Assembly: GCA_934271365.1 (NCBI GenBank)
Contig: CAKQRI010000006.1
Coordinates: 1-61,051 of the forward strand
Reading direction: 5' to 3'
Length of the DNA stretch: 61,051 bases
From: an uncultured Spirochaetales bacterium
Lineage (GTDB): Bacteria; Spirochaetota; Spirochaetia; Sphaerochaetales; Sphaerochaetaceae
Position numbers and translations under genes: made by a program. How positions within the stretch are numbered: position 1 is the first letter of the stretch; each line of letters begins with the position of its first letter. Shown piece after piece: positions 47,101 to 55,306 of this stretch. The notes below the pieces were generated by a model. That model was not told where the DNA came from. It did no database searches and saw only the letters and a program-made list of their open reading frames with translations.

Positions 47101-48738
47101 TCAGAGAAGGATGATTCTCTTCTCGTTCTTGTAGGCTCTCTCTCTGAGTTCATTTGCACTCTGGTCTGCAAGATAGTCCTCGAAGCCTTCCATCTTATCG
47201 ATTATTCCAGTAGGTGTGAATTCAACAATTCTGTTTGCAATAGATGAAACAAATTCATGGTCGTGGGAGTTGAACAGAAGCACACCCTTGAAGTCAATCA
47301 GACCATTGTTAAGTGCCTGTATTGATTCAAGATCAAGATGTGATGTCGGTTCATCGAAGATCATGCAGTTAGCACCTTCAAGCATCATCTTTGCAAGCAC
47401 TACTCTTACTCTCTCTCCACCGGAGAGAACCTGGCAGTTCTTAAGTGCTTCATCACCAGAGAAGAGCATTCTTCCAAGGAATGAGCGTACGAATGTATCA
47501 TCATCTTCTGTAGAGAACTGCTGGAGATAATCAACCATAGTCTCATCTTCCTTGAACATCTTTGAGTTATCTTTAGGAAAGTATGAGAGAGATGTTGTAA
47601 CACCCCATGTGTATGTTCCTTCATCTGGCTCAATCTCTCCTGCAATAATCTGGAAGAGAACTGTCTTTGCATAGTGGTTTGGTCCTACGAATGCTACCTT
47701 ATCCCCTGGATTGATTGTAAGTGAGAAGTTGTCGAGAACCTTCTCCCCATCAATTGTCTTTGAGAGGTTCTTGATCTCAAGCACGTTCTTTCCTATTTCC
47801 CTGTTAGGCTTGAATGCAACATATGGGAATCTTCTGGATGATGGCTTAAGATCATCGATTGTAAGCTTATCAATAAGCTTCTTCCTGCTTGTAGCCTGCT
47901 TAGCTTTAGCTACATTGGAACTGAAGCGCTGTATGAATTCCTTGAGCTCTGCAATCTTCTCTTCCCTTCTCTTCTTCTCATCCTTCATCTGCTTAGCAGC
48001 AAGCTGTGATGACATATACCAGAAGTCGTAGTTACCTACATAAAGCTGGATCTTGCCGTAGTCAATATCACAGATATGAGTGCAGACAGAATTGAGGAAG
48101 TGTCTATCGTGAGATACAACAATGACTGTGTTGTTGAAGTTCTCAAGATACTCTTCAAGCCAGTGGATAGACTCAAGATCAAGGTGGTTAGTAGGCTCAT
48201 CAAGGAGAAGGATATCTGGATTTCCGAAAAGAGCCTGAGCAAGAAGTACTCTGACTTTGAGATTATCCTCAATCTCTTCCATCTTCTTGTCATGGAGCTC
48301 TACAGGAATTCCAAGACCATCAAGCATCTGAGCAGCGTTTGATTCAGCTTCCCAGCCACCAAGTTCGGCGAATTCGCCTTCTAGCTCTGCTGCTCTGATT
48401 CCATCCTCTTCAGTGAATTCACTCTTTGCATAGATTGCATCTCTTTCCTGCATCACATCATAGAGCTTCTGGTAGCCCATTATAACAGTATCAAGAACAC
48501 GGTATTTGTTGAATGCGAAGTGATCCTGGCGCAGAGTTGTCATTCTCTCTCCCGGAGTGATGATTACCTCGCCTGTATCTGGCTCAATCTCTCCTGAAAG
48601 AATCTTCAGGAATGTAGACTTTCCTGCTCCATTAGCACCGATGATGCCATAGCAGTTGCCTGGAGTGAACTTTATATTAACTTCCTTGAATAATACCTGT
48701 GTTCCATATGAAAGAGAGATATTTGATGCAGTAATCAC
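47101..48738 (-). CDS. ABC-F family ATPase (YbiT/YkpA-like)
   Basis: A soluble duplicated ABC protein that acts on ribosomes rather than in transport. The first domain has GANGAGKSTFLKILSG and LLLDEPTNHLDLESI but no clear LSGGQ (DNLKVRVLLAQALF instead); the second has the aberrant Walker A GPNHYAKTVLFQI (Ala for Gly before Lys), LSGGERVRVVLAKMM and IFDEPTSHLDLESI. The Arg/Lys-rich linker lies between (about 235-300). These deviations are typical of the YbiT/YkpA branch. GTG 48738 is preferred; a TTG at 48756 falls in the T tract of the tRNA-Glu terminator. Confidence 0.88.
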   Translation of the reverse strand: MITASNISLSYGTQVLFKEVNIKFTPGNCYGIIGANGAGKSTFLKILSGEIEPDTGEVIITPGERMTTLRQDHFAFNKYRVLDTVIMGYQKLYDVMQERDAIYAKSEFTEEDGIRAAELEGEFAELGGWEAESNAAQMLDGLGIPVELHDKKMEEIEDNLKVRVLLAQALFGNPDILLLDEPTNHLDLESIHWLEEYLENFNNTVIVVSHDRHFLNSVCTHICDIDYGKIQLYVGNYDFWYMSSQLAAKQMKDEKKRREEKIAELKEFIQRFSSNVAKAKQATSRKKLIDKLTIDDLKPSSRRFPYVAFKPNREIGKNVLEIKNLSKTIDGEKVLDNFSLTINPGDKVAFVGPNHYAKTVLFQIIAGEIEPDEGTYTWGVTTSLSYFPKDNSKMFKEDETMVDYLQQFSTEDDDTFVRSFLGRMLFSGDEALKNCQVLSGGERVRVVLAKMMLEGANCMIFDEPTSHLDLESIQALNNGLIDFKGVLLFNSHDHEFVSSIANRIVEFTPTGIIDKMEGFEDYLADQSANELRERAYKNEKRIILL

Positions 48739-48754
48739 TTGAAAACCATCCGAC

Positions 48755-48784
48755 AAAAAAATAAGACAGCCATACAGCTGTCTT
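48755..48784 (-). terminator. Rho-independent terminator after tRNA-Glu
   Basis: On the minus strand AAGACAGC pairs perfectly with GCTGTCTT around TGTATG and is followed by ATTTTTTTG. It ends the tRNA-Gln/tRNA-Glu unit just before the ABC-F gene. Confidence 0.85.
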
Positions 48785-48786
48785 TT

Positions 48787-48858
48787 TAGTCCCTAGCGGA
48801 ATCGAACCGCTATTTAGAGACTGAGAATCTCCTGTCCTAACCGTTAGACGAAGGGACC
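48787..48858 (-). tRNA. tRNA-Glu (CTC)
   Basis: 72 bases: acceptor GGTCCCT/AGGGACT, anticodon CTC in the loop TTCTCAG, T arm AGCGGTTCGATTCCGCT, discriminator A. CCA is not encoded. CTC is the less common Glu isoacceptor, reading GAG only. It follows tRNA-Gln by 9 bases. Confidence 0.95.
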
Positions 48859-48867
48859 AATAAGTAG

Positions 48868-48938
48868 CTGGGATGGAGGGATTTGAACCCCCAAAGGCAG
48901 AACCAGAATCTGCAGTGTTACCATTACACTACATCCCA
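48868..48938 (-). tRNA. tRNA-Gln (CTG)
   Basis: 71 bases: acceptor TGGGATG/CATCCCA, anticodon CTG in the loop TTCTGGT, T arm GGGGGTTCAAATCCCTC, discriminator G. CCA is not encoded. It reads CAG and is the first gene of the pair with tRNA-Glu. Confidence 0.95.
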
Positions 48939-48954
48939 ATCTCAATCCTGTGCT

Positions 48955-48983
48955 AGAATAGAATATTGCTTAGTTTGTGTCAA
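48955..48983 (-). promoter_or_regulatory. Promoter of tRNA-Gln/tRNA-Glu
   Basis: On the minus strand TTGACA (48978-48983, perfect) and TATTCT (48955-48960) are 17 bases apart, 16 bases before the tRNA-Gln 5' end. Confidence 0.8.
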
Positions 48984-49030
48984 CACAGTTTCGGCAAAAT
49001 TTTTATTTTTTTGCTTCCAGCATAGGTGCC

Positions 49031-49068
49031 AAAAAGACGTACATCAATATAACACAAAAAGATGTACG
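49031..49068 (-). terminator. Rho-independent terminator after tsaD
   Basis: On the minus strand CGTACATC pairs perfectly with GATGTACG around a 15-base AT-rich loop and is followed by TCTTTTTGG. It lies 12 bases past the tsaD stop. Confidence 0.7.
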
Positions 49069-49080
49069 AATCCATAGCCT

Positions 49081-50094
49081 TTAGAACTTCTTAAAAGCCT
49101 GCACTCTTGCAGATGCTGTAAGATGTATATTGTCTCTCTTTCCATCAGCAAGGTATCTATATCCAAGGCCTGCAATCATTGCACCATTATCTGTGCAGAG
49201 CTTCAATGATGGGAATGTTACAGTATACCCACCCTTCTCTAGAGCCTTGAGCTCAGAGCGCAGAAGTGAATTAGCTGCAACACCACCGCCTGCAGAGACT
49301 CTCTTGAGTCCTGTATCCTTGAGTGCTAGCTTCACTCTTTTCATCAGGATTCCAACAGCCTGACGCTGGAATGAAGCTGCAATGTTCTCAGGAGTATCTG
49401 GAGCATCTCCGTTCCTGAATTTATCCTTCTGGTTTATTACAGCCGTCTTAAGTCCAGAGTATGACATATCATAAGGATGCTCTGTTCTATCAAGAGTTGG
49501 TCCTGGAAACAGAAATGCATTTGGGTCTCCATTCTTGGAGAGCCTATCTATTACAACACCACCAGGAAACCCCAGATCATAGAACTTTGCAACCTTATCA
49601 AAGGCCTCTCCTATTGCATCATCAATAGTTGTTCCTAGAACATCCACATCATCATAATTATTGACCTTGCAGATTACAGTGTGTCCACCTGATACAAGAA
49701 CCCCAAGATATGGATATTCAAGCGGATTCTCAATCTGAGAAGCATATAGGTGTGCTCTTATATGGTCTATGCCTATAAATGGAATGCCTAGAGCTTCAGC
49801 AAAACACTTTCCAAAGTTGACTCCAACTAAAAGAGAGCCGAGGAGACCCGGTCTAGATGTGACAGCAACTGCATCAAGATCCTTCTTCTCAATGCCAGCC
49901 TGCATTATTGCAGCTTCGACTACCTGTGCAATCCACTCTGTGTGGAGCCTGCTTGCAAGCTCTGGCACTACTCCTTGATAAGGCTTATGCAGCTCAATCT
50001 GAGTTGCTATGACATTCGAGAGGATCTCTCTTCCATCTTTAACTACAGCTGCACTGCATTCATCACAGCTTGTTTCAATTCCAAGTACAATCAT
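49081..50094 (-). CDS. tsaD: tRNA N6-adenosine threonylcarbamoyltransferase TsaD
   Basis: TsaD transfers the threonylcarbamoyl group to A37 of ANN-reading tRNAs. The 337 residues show VLGIETSCDECSAAVV, the metal motif HIRAH (H-x3-H) and VLVSGGHTVI, and near the end CTDNGAMIAGLGY with the third metal ligand. Length is typical. A 73-aa gene ends 1 base upstream and a terminator follows. Confidence 0.96.
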   Translation of the reverse strand: MIVLGIETSCDECSAAVVKDGREILSNVIATQIELHKPYQGVVPELASRLHTEWIAQVVEAAIMQAGIEKKDLDAVAVTSRPGLLGSLLVGVNFGKCFAEALGIPFIGIDHIRAHLYASQIENPLEYPYLGVLVSGGHTVICKVNNYDDVDVLGTTIDDAIGEAFDKVAKFYDLGFPGGVVIDRLSKNGDPNAFLFPGPTLDRTEHPYDMSYSGLKTAVINQKDKFRNGDAPDTPENIAASFQRQAVGILMKRVKLALKDTGLKRVSAGGGVAANSLLRSELKALEKGGYTVTFPSLKLCTDNGAMIAGLGYRYLADGKRDNIHLTASARVQAFKKF

Positions 50095-50095
50095 A

Positions 50096-50317
50096 TTAAA
50101 AAATATCCTGCTGAACCTCAGCTACAATAACATTCATATTCAGTATATCAGAAAGGTCGATGTTCTCTCCTGATTCAAAGAGGTAATCATAAACTTCTTT
50201 GTTCCAAGGAACACCAATTTGGACTCCATTACATACTGACTTCTGCATAATCTGATCCAGTAGCTTCATATTATTTATCTGATCATCAGATAGAAAGTCT
50301 GCAAATACTTCTTCCAT
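50096..50317 (-). CDS. Small protein of unknown function upstream of tsaD
   Basis: 73 residues, acidic, with a possible amphipathic helix start (MEEVFADFLSDDQINNMKLL) and no known family. AGAGG stands 5 bases before the ATG, and the gene ends 1 base before the tsaD start, so the pair should be translationally coupled. This argues that it is real. No function can be assigned; a regulator or partner of TsaD is only a guess from position. Confidence 0.6.
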   Translation of the reverse strand: MEEVFADFLSDDQINNMKLLDQIMQKSVCNGVQIGVPWNKEVYDYLFESGENIDLSDILNMNVIVAEVQQDIF

Positions 50318-50423
50318 GTTCCTCTCTCCATTACATTATAATAGCTGAATTGAACTGAATTGACCACATGCCATTAAATAATCAGTAGTCAAAAATACTA
50401 AAAAACTATAAGATACAAGAAAT

Positions 50424-50495
50424 GCCAAAGTAGCTCAGTGGTAGAGCAGCTCTCTCGTAAAGAGCAGGTCGCGGGTTCAATTCCCATCTTTGGCT
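50424..50495 (+). tRNA. tRNA-Thr (CGT), with a defective T stem
   Basis: 72 bases: acceptor GCCAAAG/CTTTGGC, D arm GCTC...GAGC, anticodon CGT in CTCGTAA on a perfect GCTCT/AGAGC stem, discriminator T. The T stem is GCGGG/CCCAT, which has a G-U pair and a C-A mismatch where the others are perfect. CCA is not encoded. It lies at the edge of the accessory region. Confidence 0.9.
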
Positions 50496-50500
50496 ATGGT

Positions 50501-50532
50501 AAAAAGGGCTCCATATTGGAGCTTTTTGTTTT
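50501..50532 (+). terminator. Rho-independent terminator after tRNA-Thr
   Basis: GCTCCA pairs with TGGAGC around TAT, extended by AAAAAGG against TTTTT, and ends in TTTTTGTTTT. It follows the tRNA by 6 bases and lies before the accessory genes, which run on the other strand. Confidence 0.75.
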
Positions 50533-50541
50533 CATTGCAAA

Positions 50542-52416
50542 TCAGTCATCAGTTTGATGTAATCTCTTTTTTAGATAATTGCTTAATGCTGAATCAATGC
50601 AGTATATATAGCATCCTTTCATACCTCTAGTCATTAATGTTCTGTATGTATTCTTTATGATTTCTTCACTTCGCTTTTCAGCTTCTATCGGATTAGTATT
50701 CGCAAGCTTTTTCAATCCTCTTAGCGATTGGTCAGTTTTAGCTCTTCTGGTATAGTCGGTTATGATATGGTTATTAGCATATCTCAGGTCATCACCTATT
50801 ATAACTCCTACATAATCGAATTCTAGGCCTTGAGATGTATGGATGCAGCCAATCTGGTCAATAGAGGTATCATCTAATGCAAAAATAGAGTTGCCGAGGT
50901 TCCAGCTCATAGCAAAATCACCAATTCTTATATCAAAAACATTAGAATCATTTTTTCCTTCTGTAATCCAATTCCAGCAGTAACCCGCAAGCATTCTGGA
51001 TTTGTGGTTTTCATTATTTTTCTCAATTATAAGATTACGGACATCATTCGGTGAGTCAAAAACACGGATATCATAATCAATATCATCCAGATTAAAATTT
51101 TCTGTCTCTCGTATTTCTAGCACATCATCAAGCCATGCTAGATAACCATTGGATCCATTGCATCGGAATTGGGATGTTAGCTGTAGATTGATAATCTCTG
51201 AATTCTCTTTGTGAGCTTGCTTTTCGATTTCAGCGACGCTACCAATATCATTTAAGGTAACTCTCTGACTTTCATCAATAAAGAAAACAGAGCAATGTGC
51301 TGCATGAATGACTTCCCTGATCTGGTTTTCTCCCTTATTATGAAACATCCCGGACTTTTCGTTCATTCTGTGTGCTTCATCAACAATTATGGTATGGATA
51401 ATGCCATCTGCTGCATCAGTGTATGATCCTGTTCCTTTGAACATATTGTCTATACTGTTTTTCGTTCTGGTTCCTTTAAGTTTTTCAGCATAGACTTGTC
51501 GTGGTGCACTGTTTTTGGAAGCATACTGTACAAATTGTCCCTGTTTAGTTAATTCTGCAAGCAGATTGATTGCGATAACAGACTTCCCTGTTCCAGGACC
51601 ACCTTGGACAATTACTGTGCGCTTTATATTATCTTTAATGCATTGAAGAGACGTAGCTAGAATCTTTTCATAGGCAACTTTCTGCTCATCAATCATAATG
51701 AATTCTTTATTTCCATTCAGCATGCTCTCAATAGAATTCTGAAGGCTTTTGGATGGCCTTATTTTTCCATTATCTATGTAATAGAGAATGGCTTTGTTAT
51801 CACCAGTTTTAACTGATTTCTTTATGAATTCCTGTAGCTTATGAGTATCTCCTTTTGCAAAAACAGGAGCCTCTTCAATATATGTCTGGTATTGCTTTGC
51901 AAGTATTGGATCATTTGGTTTTAGCTTATAATTATGTAAGAAAGCGCAAGGTGAAAGCCTGATTTCCTTATCCTGTACAATCTGATTATAATCCTGTATT
52001 AATGAGACATATGACCACACCTGATAAGACGGATGTACAACAGTTCTATTTGCACCGCCGATAAATGAGCTTACTAGTGCATCAGGCCCCTCAACTTTTC
52101 TGACTTCTTCCCACTGTTTTAGCTCAATAACAACAGCATTTGGTCTATGGTTATCATCATAGCCAGAGATAATGAAATCTACTCTCTTTGATGTTTGGGG
52201 AATATTATACTCAATGGCAACACCTGCATTATCAGGAATCTGAGTGTCTGATAAAACCATATGCATATGAATCATTGAATTTTGCCATGAATTGAATTCA
52301 GATTTACCTGTATGACGCCCCATCCGTGCTAATACACGAGACTCAACTTCCTCTGCTATTGTCCCATTTTCTACACTTGATAAGAAATTTGATTTAGTAC
52401 CGTCATATACAATCAT
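50542..52416 (-). CDS. DUF2075 nuclease-helicase-like protein
   Basis: 624 residues. The N-terminal 110 contain a PD-(D/E)xK-like pattern: an Asp in RVDFIISGYDD followed by E-L-K in AVVIELKQW, suggesting a nuclease. From about 265 there is an SF1-like ATPase of the DUF2075 kind with VQGGPGTGKSVIAINLLAEL (Walker A) and HTIIVDEAHRMNE (Walker B), then CSVFFIDESQRV and a final IGCIHTSQGLEFDYVGVIIG motif. Related proteins occur in bacterial defence clusters. It is 148 bases from the GIY-YIG helicase gene on the same strand, in an AT-rich gap, so it may be a separate unit. Confidence 0.82.
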   Translation of the reverse strand: MIVYDGTKSNFLSSVENGTIAEEVESRVLARMGRHTGKSEFNSWQNSMIHMHMVLSDTQIPDNAGVAIEYNIPQTSKRVDFIISGYDDNHRPNAVVIELKQWEEVRKVEGPDALVSSFIGGANRTVVHPSYQVWSYVSLIQDYNQIVQDKEIRLSPCAFLHNYKLKPNDPILAKQYQTYIEEAPVFAKGDTHKLQEFIKKSVKTGDNKAILYYIDNGKIRPSKSLQNSIESMLNGNKEFIMIDEQKVAYEKILATSLQCIKDNIKRTVIVQGGPGTGKSVIAINLLAELTKQGQFVQYASKNSAPRQVYAEKLKGTRTKNSIDNMFKGTGSYTDAADGIIHTIIVDEAHRMNEKSGMFHNKGENQIREVIHAAHCSVFFIDESQRVTLNDIGSVAEIEKQAHKENSEIINLQLTSQFRCNGSNGYLAWLDDVLEIRETENFNLDDIDYDIRVFDSPNDVRNLIIEKNNENHKSRMLAGYCWNWITEGKNDSNVFDIRIGDFAMSWNLGNSIFALDDTSIDQIGCIHTSQGLEFDYVGVIIGDDLRYANNHIITDYTRRAKTDQSLRGLKKLANTNPIEAEKRSEEIIKNTYRTLMTRGMKGCYIYCIDSALSNYLKKRLHQTDD

Positions 52417-52564
52417 ATTGCATACCCCTAAGCCATATAATCGCTAAATATAACATTTTTTATTATACAATTAGTCTGGGGATAAGACCACATCATTGCC
52501 ACCTATTTGTAGAAAAATGGTAATGAAAAAACATTATATATTGATTGATGTAATTACTTTTATT
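52417..52564 (-). promoter_or_regulatory. AT-rich gap upstream of the DUF2075 gene
   Basis: 148 bases with no gene. It contains -10-like TATAAT and TATATT on the minus strand but no convincing -35, so a promoter for the DUF2075 gene is likely but not pinned down. No hairpin with a T tract is seen after the upstream helicase gene. Confidence 0.3.
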
Positions 52565-55306
52565 TTAGGTAGTTGTTTTATTGGGATTTTTAATTTTAAT
52601 AGTATTGTTTTTTAATGCTTCAGGATATATATAGTTTTTCTTTATTCCTTTTTTATTCTCTATTGTGATTTTTTCAGATTTAATAGAAGTTATTATACCA
52701 TCCCCTTCTCCTTTTACCTCAACGATATCACCTATCTTTAATAGTGGCATATTAGTTCCATATAATTCTTTGAATTCGGAATTTTTAAGAACTGTAGAGA
52801 AACCACCAATATCTTGTCCTAAATGTTTATTTATACCAGTATATTCAAGACTAGCCTCTTCATACCTTCTGAATTTATAAATCGAATCATTCATTAATGC
52901 TTCATTAAATAGACCAATAGAGGATAACAATTCAAAATCAGATACATTCAATCCTGTTACTTTTTTAAAGAGCTTGGGTTCAAGATTTGTTATGACATCT
53001 TTTAAGCTTATTTCTCTGAAATCAGTCAAATACATAAAAATAGGAATGCGAGTTGCAAATTTGATTAGCTTCTCTTGTATCTGTTTTCTTTTGGATTTAT
53101 ATTCTCTTTCATCATCAGTTATTCTATCTCGCTCATTCCTTGTTCCGTTCTTATCTTTACCTGCTCTCTTTGCATCTTTGACTTCTTTTGATTTGTTTAT
53201 TATTGTTTCGATTTCACTATTGAGATTTCTAAAAGACTCTATACTCATCAATGCCTTCATAGCCTGCTCATTTGCAAGTAATCTGGATAATGTTGCATTA
53301 TCAACATTTACAAGAAGTGCAGATTCCCATCTTCTTGCTAGAAGTGTGGCAGATGTTCCAGCCATTGCAATATCAAGTATATCTGTTGCACTGATTTCTC
53401 TCATTACATTCCCTTCATAAGAAAGAACTGGCAAGAATTTGATGAATTCTGCAACTTTTTTTTCTGGATTTGGTTCTTTGATATTTAATCTACATGAGTA
53501 TTCTGATAGCTGTCTTAGAGTTCTATTAGGCGCAAAATCAAAAACATAACATTCCTGTTTTACAATTTTATTTCCTATGGTCCATGGTGATTGGACTCTG
53601 AAAGCTGCCTGAAAATACGTCTCAGGTTGTTTCAGATTACGTAACATGAAGATTCCTGTCCAAGGTTTTATTGTTACTCCTGTTGTTAATTTTCCGCATG
53701 AAAGCGTTATGGTTTTTGTTTCTAATGGATTGCTCATTGCTGTTTCGACTTTCTTAATAGCTTCAGCTCCTTGTCCCGCTTCAGAACCAGCACATACAAC
53801 TATCTCATAATCATGATAAAAAGAATTCTGTTTTTCTTTTAAAAGTTTTTTCATTGCATAGCATGAGTTGACTGAGGGGAGAAACCATAAAGTATGCTGT
53901 AAGGCCTGACGTAGTTTTATATCTGAGTAAGGGAAAGGTGCCGTATGCCCCGAGCGTAAGCTCTCAATGGAACTTTCCATCCACTCCCCTCTTATTAAAT
54001 CAAGCCAATTCTGGATATATTGTTTATGAATAAACTCAGCATTGTTTTTATTTCCTGTTGTTGCGAAGAATGCATTCAAATCAAATTCATTGAATTCTCC
54101 TTGCATTGCAATTTTTCTTATTGATTCAGGTAGCTTATATGTCATCATTACCATTCTAGGGAGAGATTTATATGGATTATCTCCTGCTTGGTTGTTCCAG
54201 TTTGCCTTTGCATTTTGTTCATTGCTATAAGTCCATGAATAAATCTGTTCTTCAATAAATTCTCCACTATTAATTGCCCTGAATGGTGTACCTGATAAAA
54301 ATAGATAATGTGTAGTGCTTATTGGAAGAAATGACTCATCAATTTCAGAATCTATATCTCGAATTATCCCAATATCTATACTTGAACCTTTCTTTTGTAA
54401 TTGAGTAGATTCTTCTTTCTCAAGTTCTTTTTCTTCATCTTCTTTTTCAAAAAGATCTTTAGCCCTGTTTTTCCATGCTCCAAAATGGTATTCATCAAAA
54501 ATGATAAGATCCCATACTGTTGTATGAATCCATTCATTATGGGTCTTGATTCTGCCATCTGGTCCTAATCCTAGAAGGTCTTGGAACGAACCGAAGCAGA
54601 CAATTGGTTTTGCTTTATCTGCATTCTCATACTGTATGTCTAGTGAATTAGAAATAGAATCTCTCTGATTGGGTTGAGATAGGAATTGCCATCCATCAAA
54701 ATCAACATGTCCATTCAGATCATCTTTCCACGCTGTTTTAACAGCCGGTTTGAATGTAAGTATTAGAATTCGCTTGAAATCCAATTCTTTTGCAAGTTCA
54801 TAAGATGCGAATGTCTTTCCAAAACGCATTTTGCAGTTCCATAAGAATTTAGGAGCTGAAGTTATATTAGGATCTTCTTCAATTTGCTTATAGTAATTCT
54901 TAGTTTTTTCTACAGCAGCTTTCTGCTCAGGCCTCATTTTAAAATTCAGGATTCTTTCTGTTGCTGTAGATAGTCTGTTCTTTACCGCATATATAGCTCT
55001 TTTGACATCATTTACTGTACATCTGTACCATTCTCCTGCAACTACTGGACAATGCATGTCTTGTAGCATCTTATGAACTTCTTTATCAGAGAATACAGAT
55101 CCATCAGATCGCATTGCTGATTCTGTGTATTGCAGTTTTGCAGGAATCTCTCCTGGTTTTGTAACACCATATCCTTCTTTTATCCTAACCTCTGGAGTTC
55201 TTTCTGTATAACCAACTTTTAAAAGGTCTGGATAATTATTGTCAGAATAAGCATATATAGTGGGTCTTATAGTCCTATCTACTGAATAAAACTCAAAGTC
55301 ACTCAT
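52565..55306 (-). CDS. GIY-YIG nuclease / SF2 helicase fusion (restriction-type)
   Basis: 913 residues. The N-terminal 100 form a T5orf172/MUG113-like GIY-YIG nuclease: PTIYAYSDNNYPDLLKVGYT, the Arg in TPEVRIKE, the Glu in FSDKEVHKML, and AGEWYRCT. From about 130 comes an SF2 helicase: KMRFGKTFASYELAKEL (Walker A variant), DLIIFDEYHFGAW (DEYH box), HYLFLSGTPFRA (motif III), and TLSCGKLTTGVTI with AAFRVQSPW (motifs V and VI). It lies in an operon after two methyltransferase genes and is the probable restriction subunit. The start is ATG 55306, with AAGGA 8 bases upstream; an ATG 2 codons earlier is too close. It overlaps the methyltransferase gene by 8 bases. Confidence 0.85.
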   Translation of the reverse strand: MSDFEFYSVDRTIRPTIYAYSDNNYPDLLKVGYTERTPEVRIKEGYGVTKPGEIPAKLQYTESAMRSDGSVFSDKEVHKMLQDMHCPVVAGEWYRCTVNDVKRAIYAVKNRLSTATERILNFKMRPEQKAAVEKTKNYYKQIEEDPNITSAPKFLWNCKMRFGKTFASYELAKELDFKRILILTFKPAVKTAWKDDLNGHVDFDGWQFLSQPNQRDSISNSLDIQYENADKAKPIVCFGSFQDLLGLGPDGRIKTHNEWIHTTVWDLIIFDEYHFGAWKNRAKDLFEKEDEEKELEKEESTQLQKKGSSIDIGIIRDIDSEIDESFLPISTTHYLFLSGTPFRAINSGEFIEEQIYSWTYSNEQNAKANWNNQAGDNPYKSLPRMVMMTYKLPESIRKIAMQGEFNEFDLNAFFATTGNKNNAEFIHKQYIQNWLDLIRGEWMESSIESLRSGHTAPFPYSDIKLRQALQHTLWFLPSVNSCYAMKKLLKEKQNSFYHDYEIVVCAGSEAGQGAEAIKKVETAMSNPLETKTITLSCGKLTTGVTIKPWTGIFMLRNLKQPETYFQAAFRVQSPWTIGNKIVKQECYVFDFAPNRTLRQLSEYSCRLNIKEPNPEKKVAEFIKFLPVLSYEGNVMREISATDILDIAMAGTSATLLARRWESALLVNVDNATLSRLLANEQAMKALMSIESFRNLNSEIETIINKSKEVKDAKRAGKDKNGTRNERDRITDDEREYKSKRKQIQEKLIKFATRIPIFMYLTDFREISLKDVITNLEPKLFKKVTGLNVSDFELLSSIGLFNEALMNDSIYKFRRYEEASLEYTGINKHLGQDIGGFSTVLKNSEFKELYGTNMPLLKIGDIVEVKGEGDGIITSIKSEKITIENKKGIKKNYIYPEALKNNTIKIKNPNKTTT

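Noticed and set aside
48739..48756. TTG start of the ABC-F gene at 48756
   Set aside because: It falls in the T tract of the tRNA-Glu terminator and has no ribosome-binding site; GTG 48738 fits the family better.
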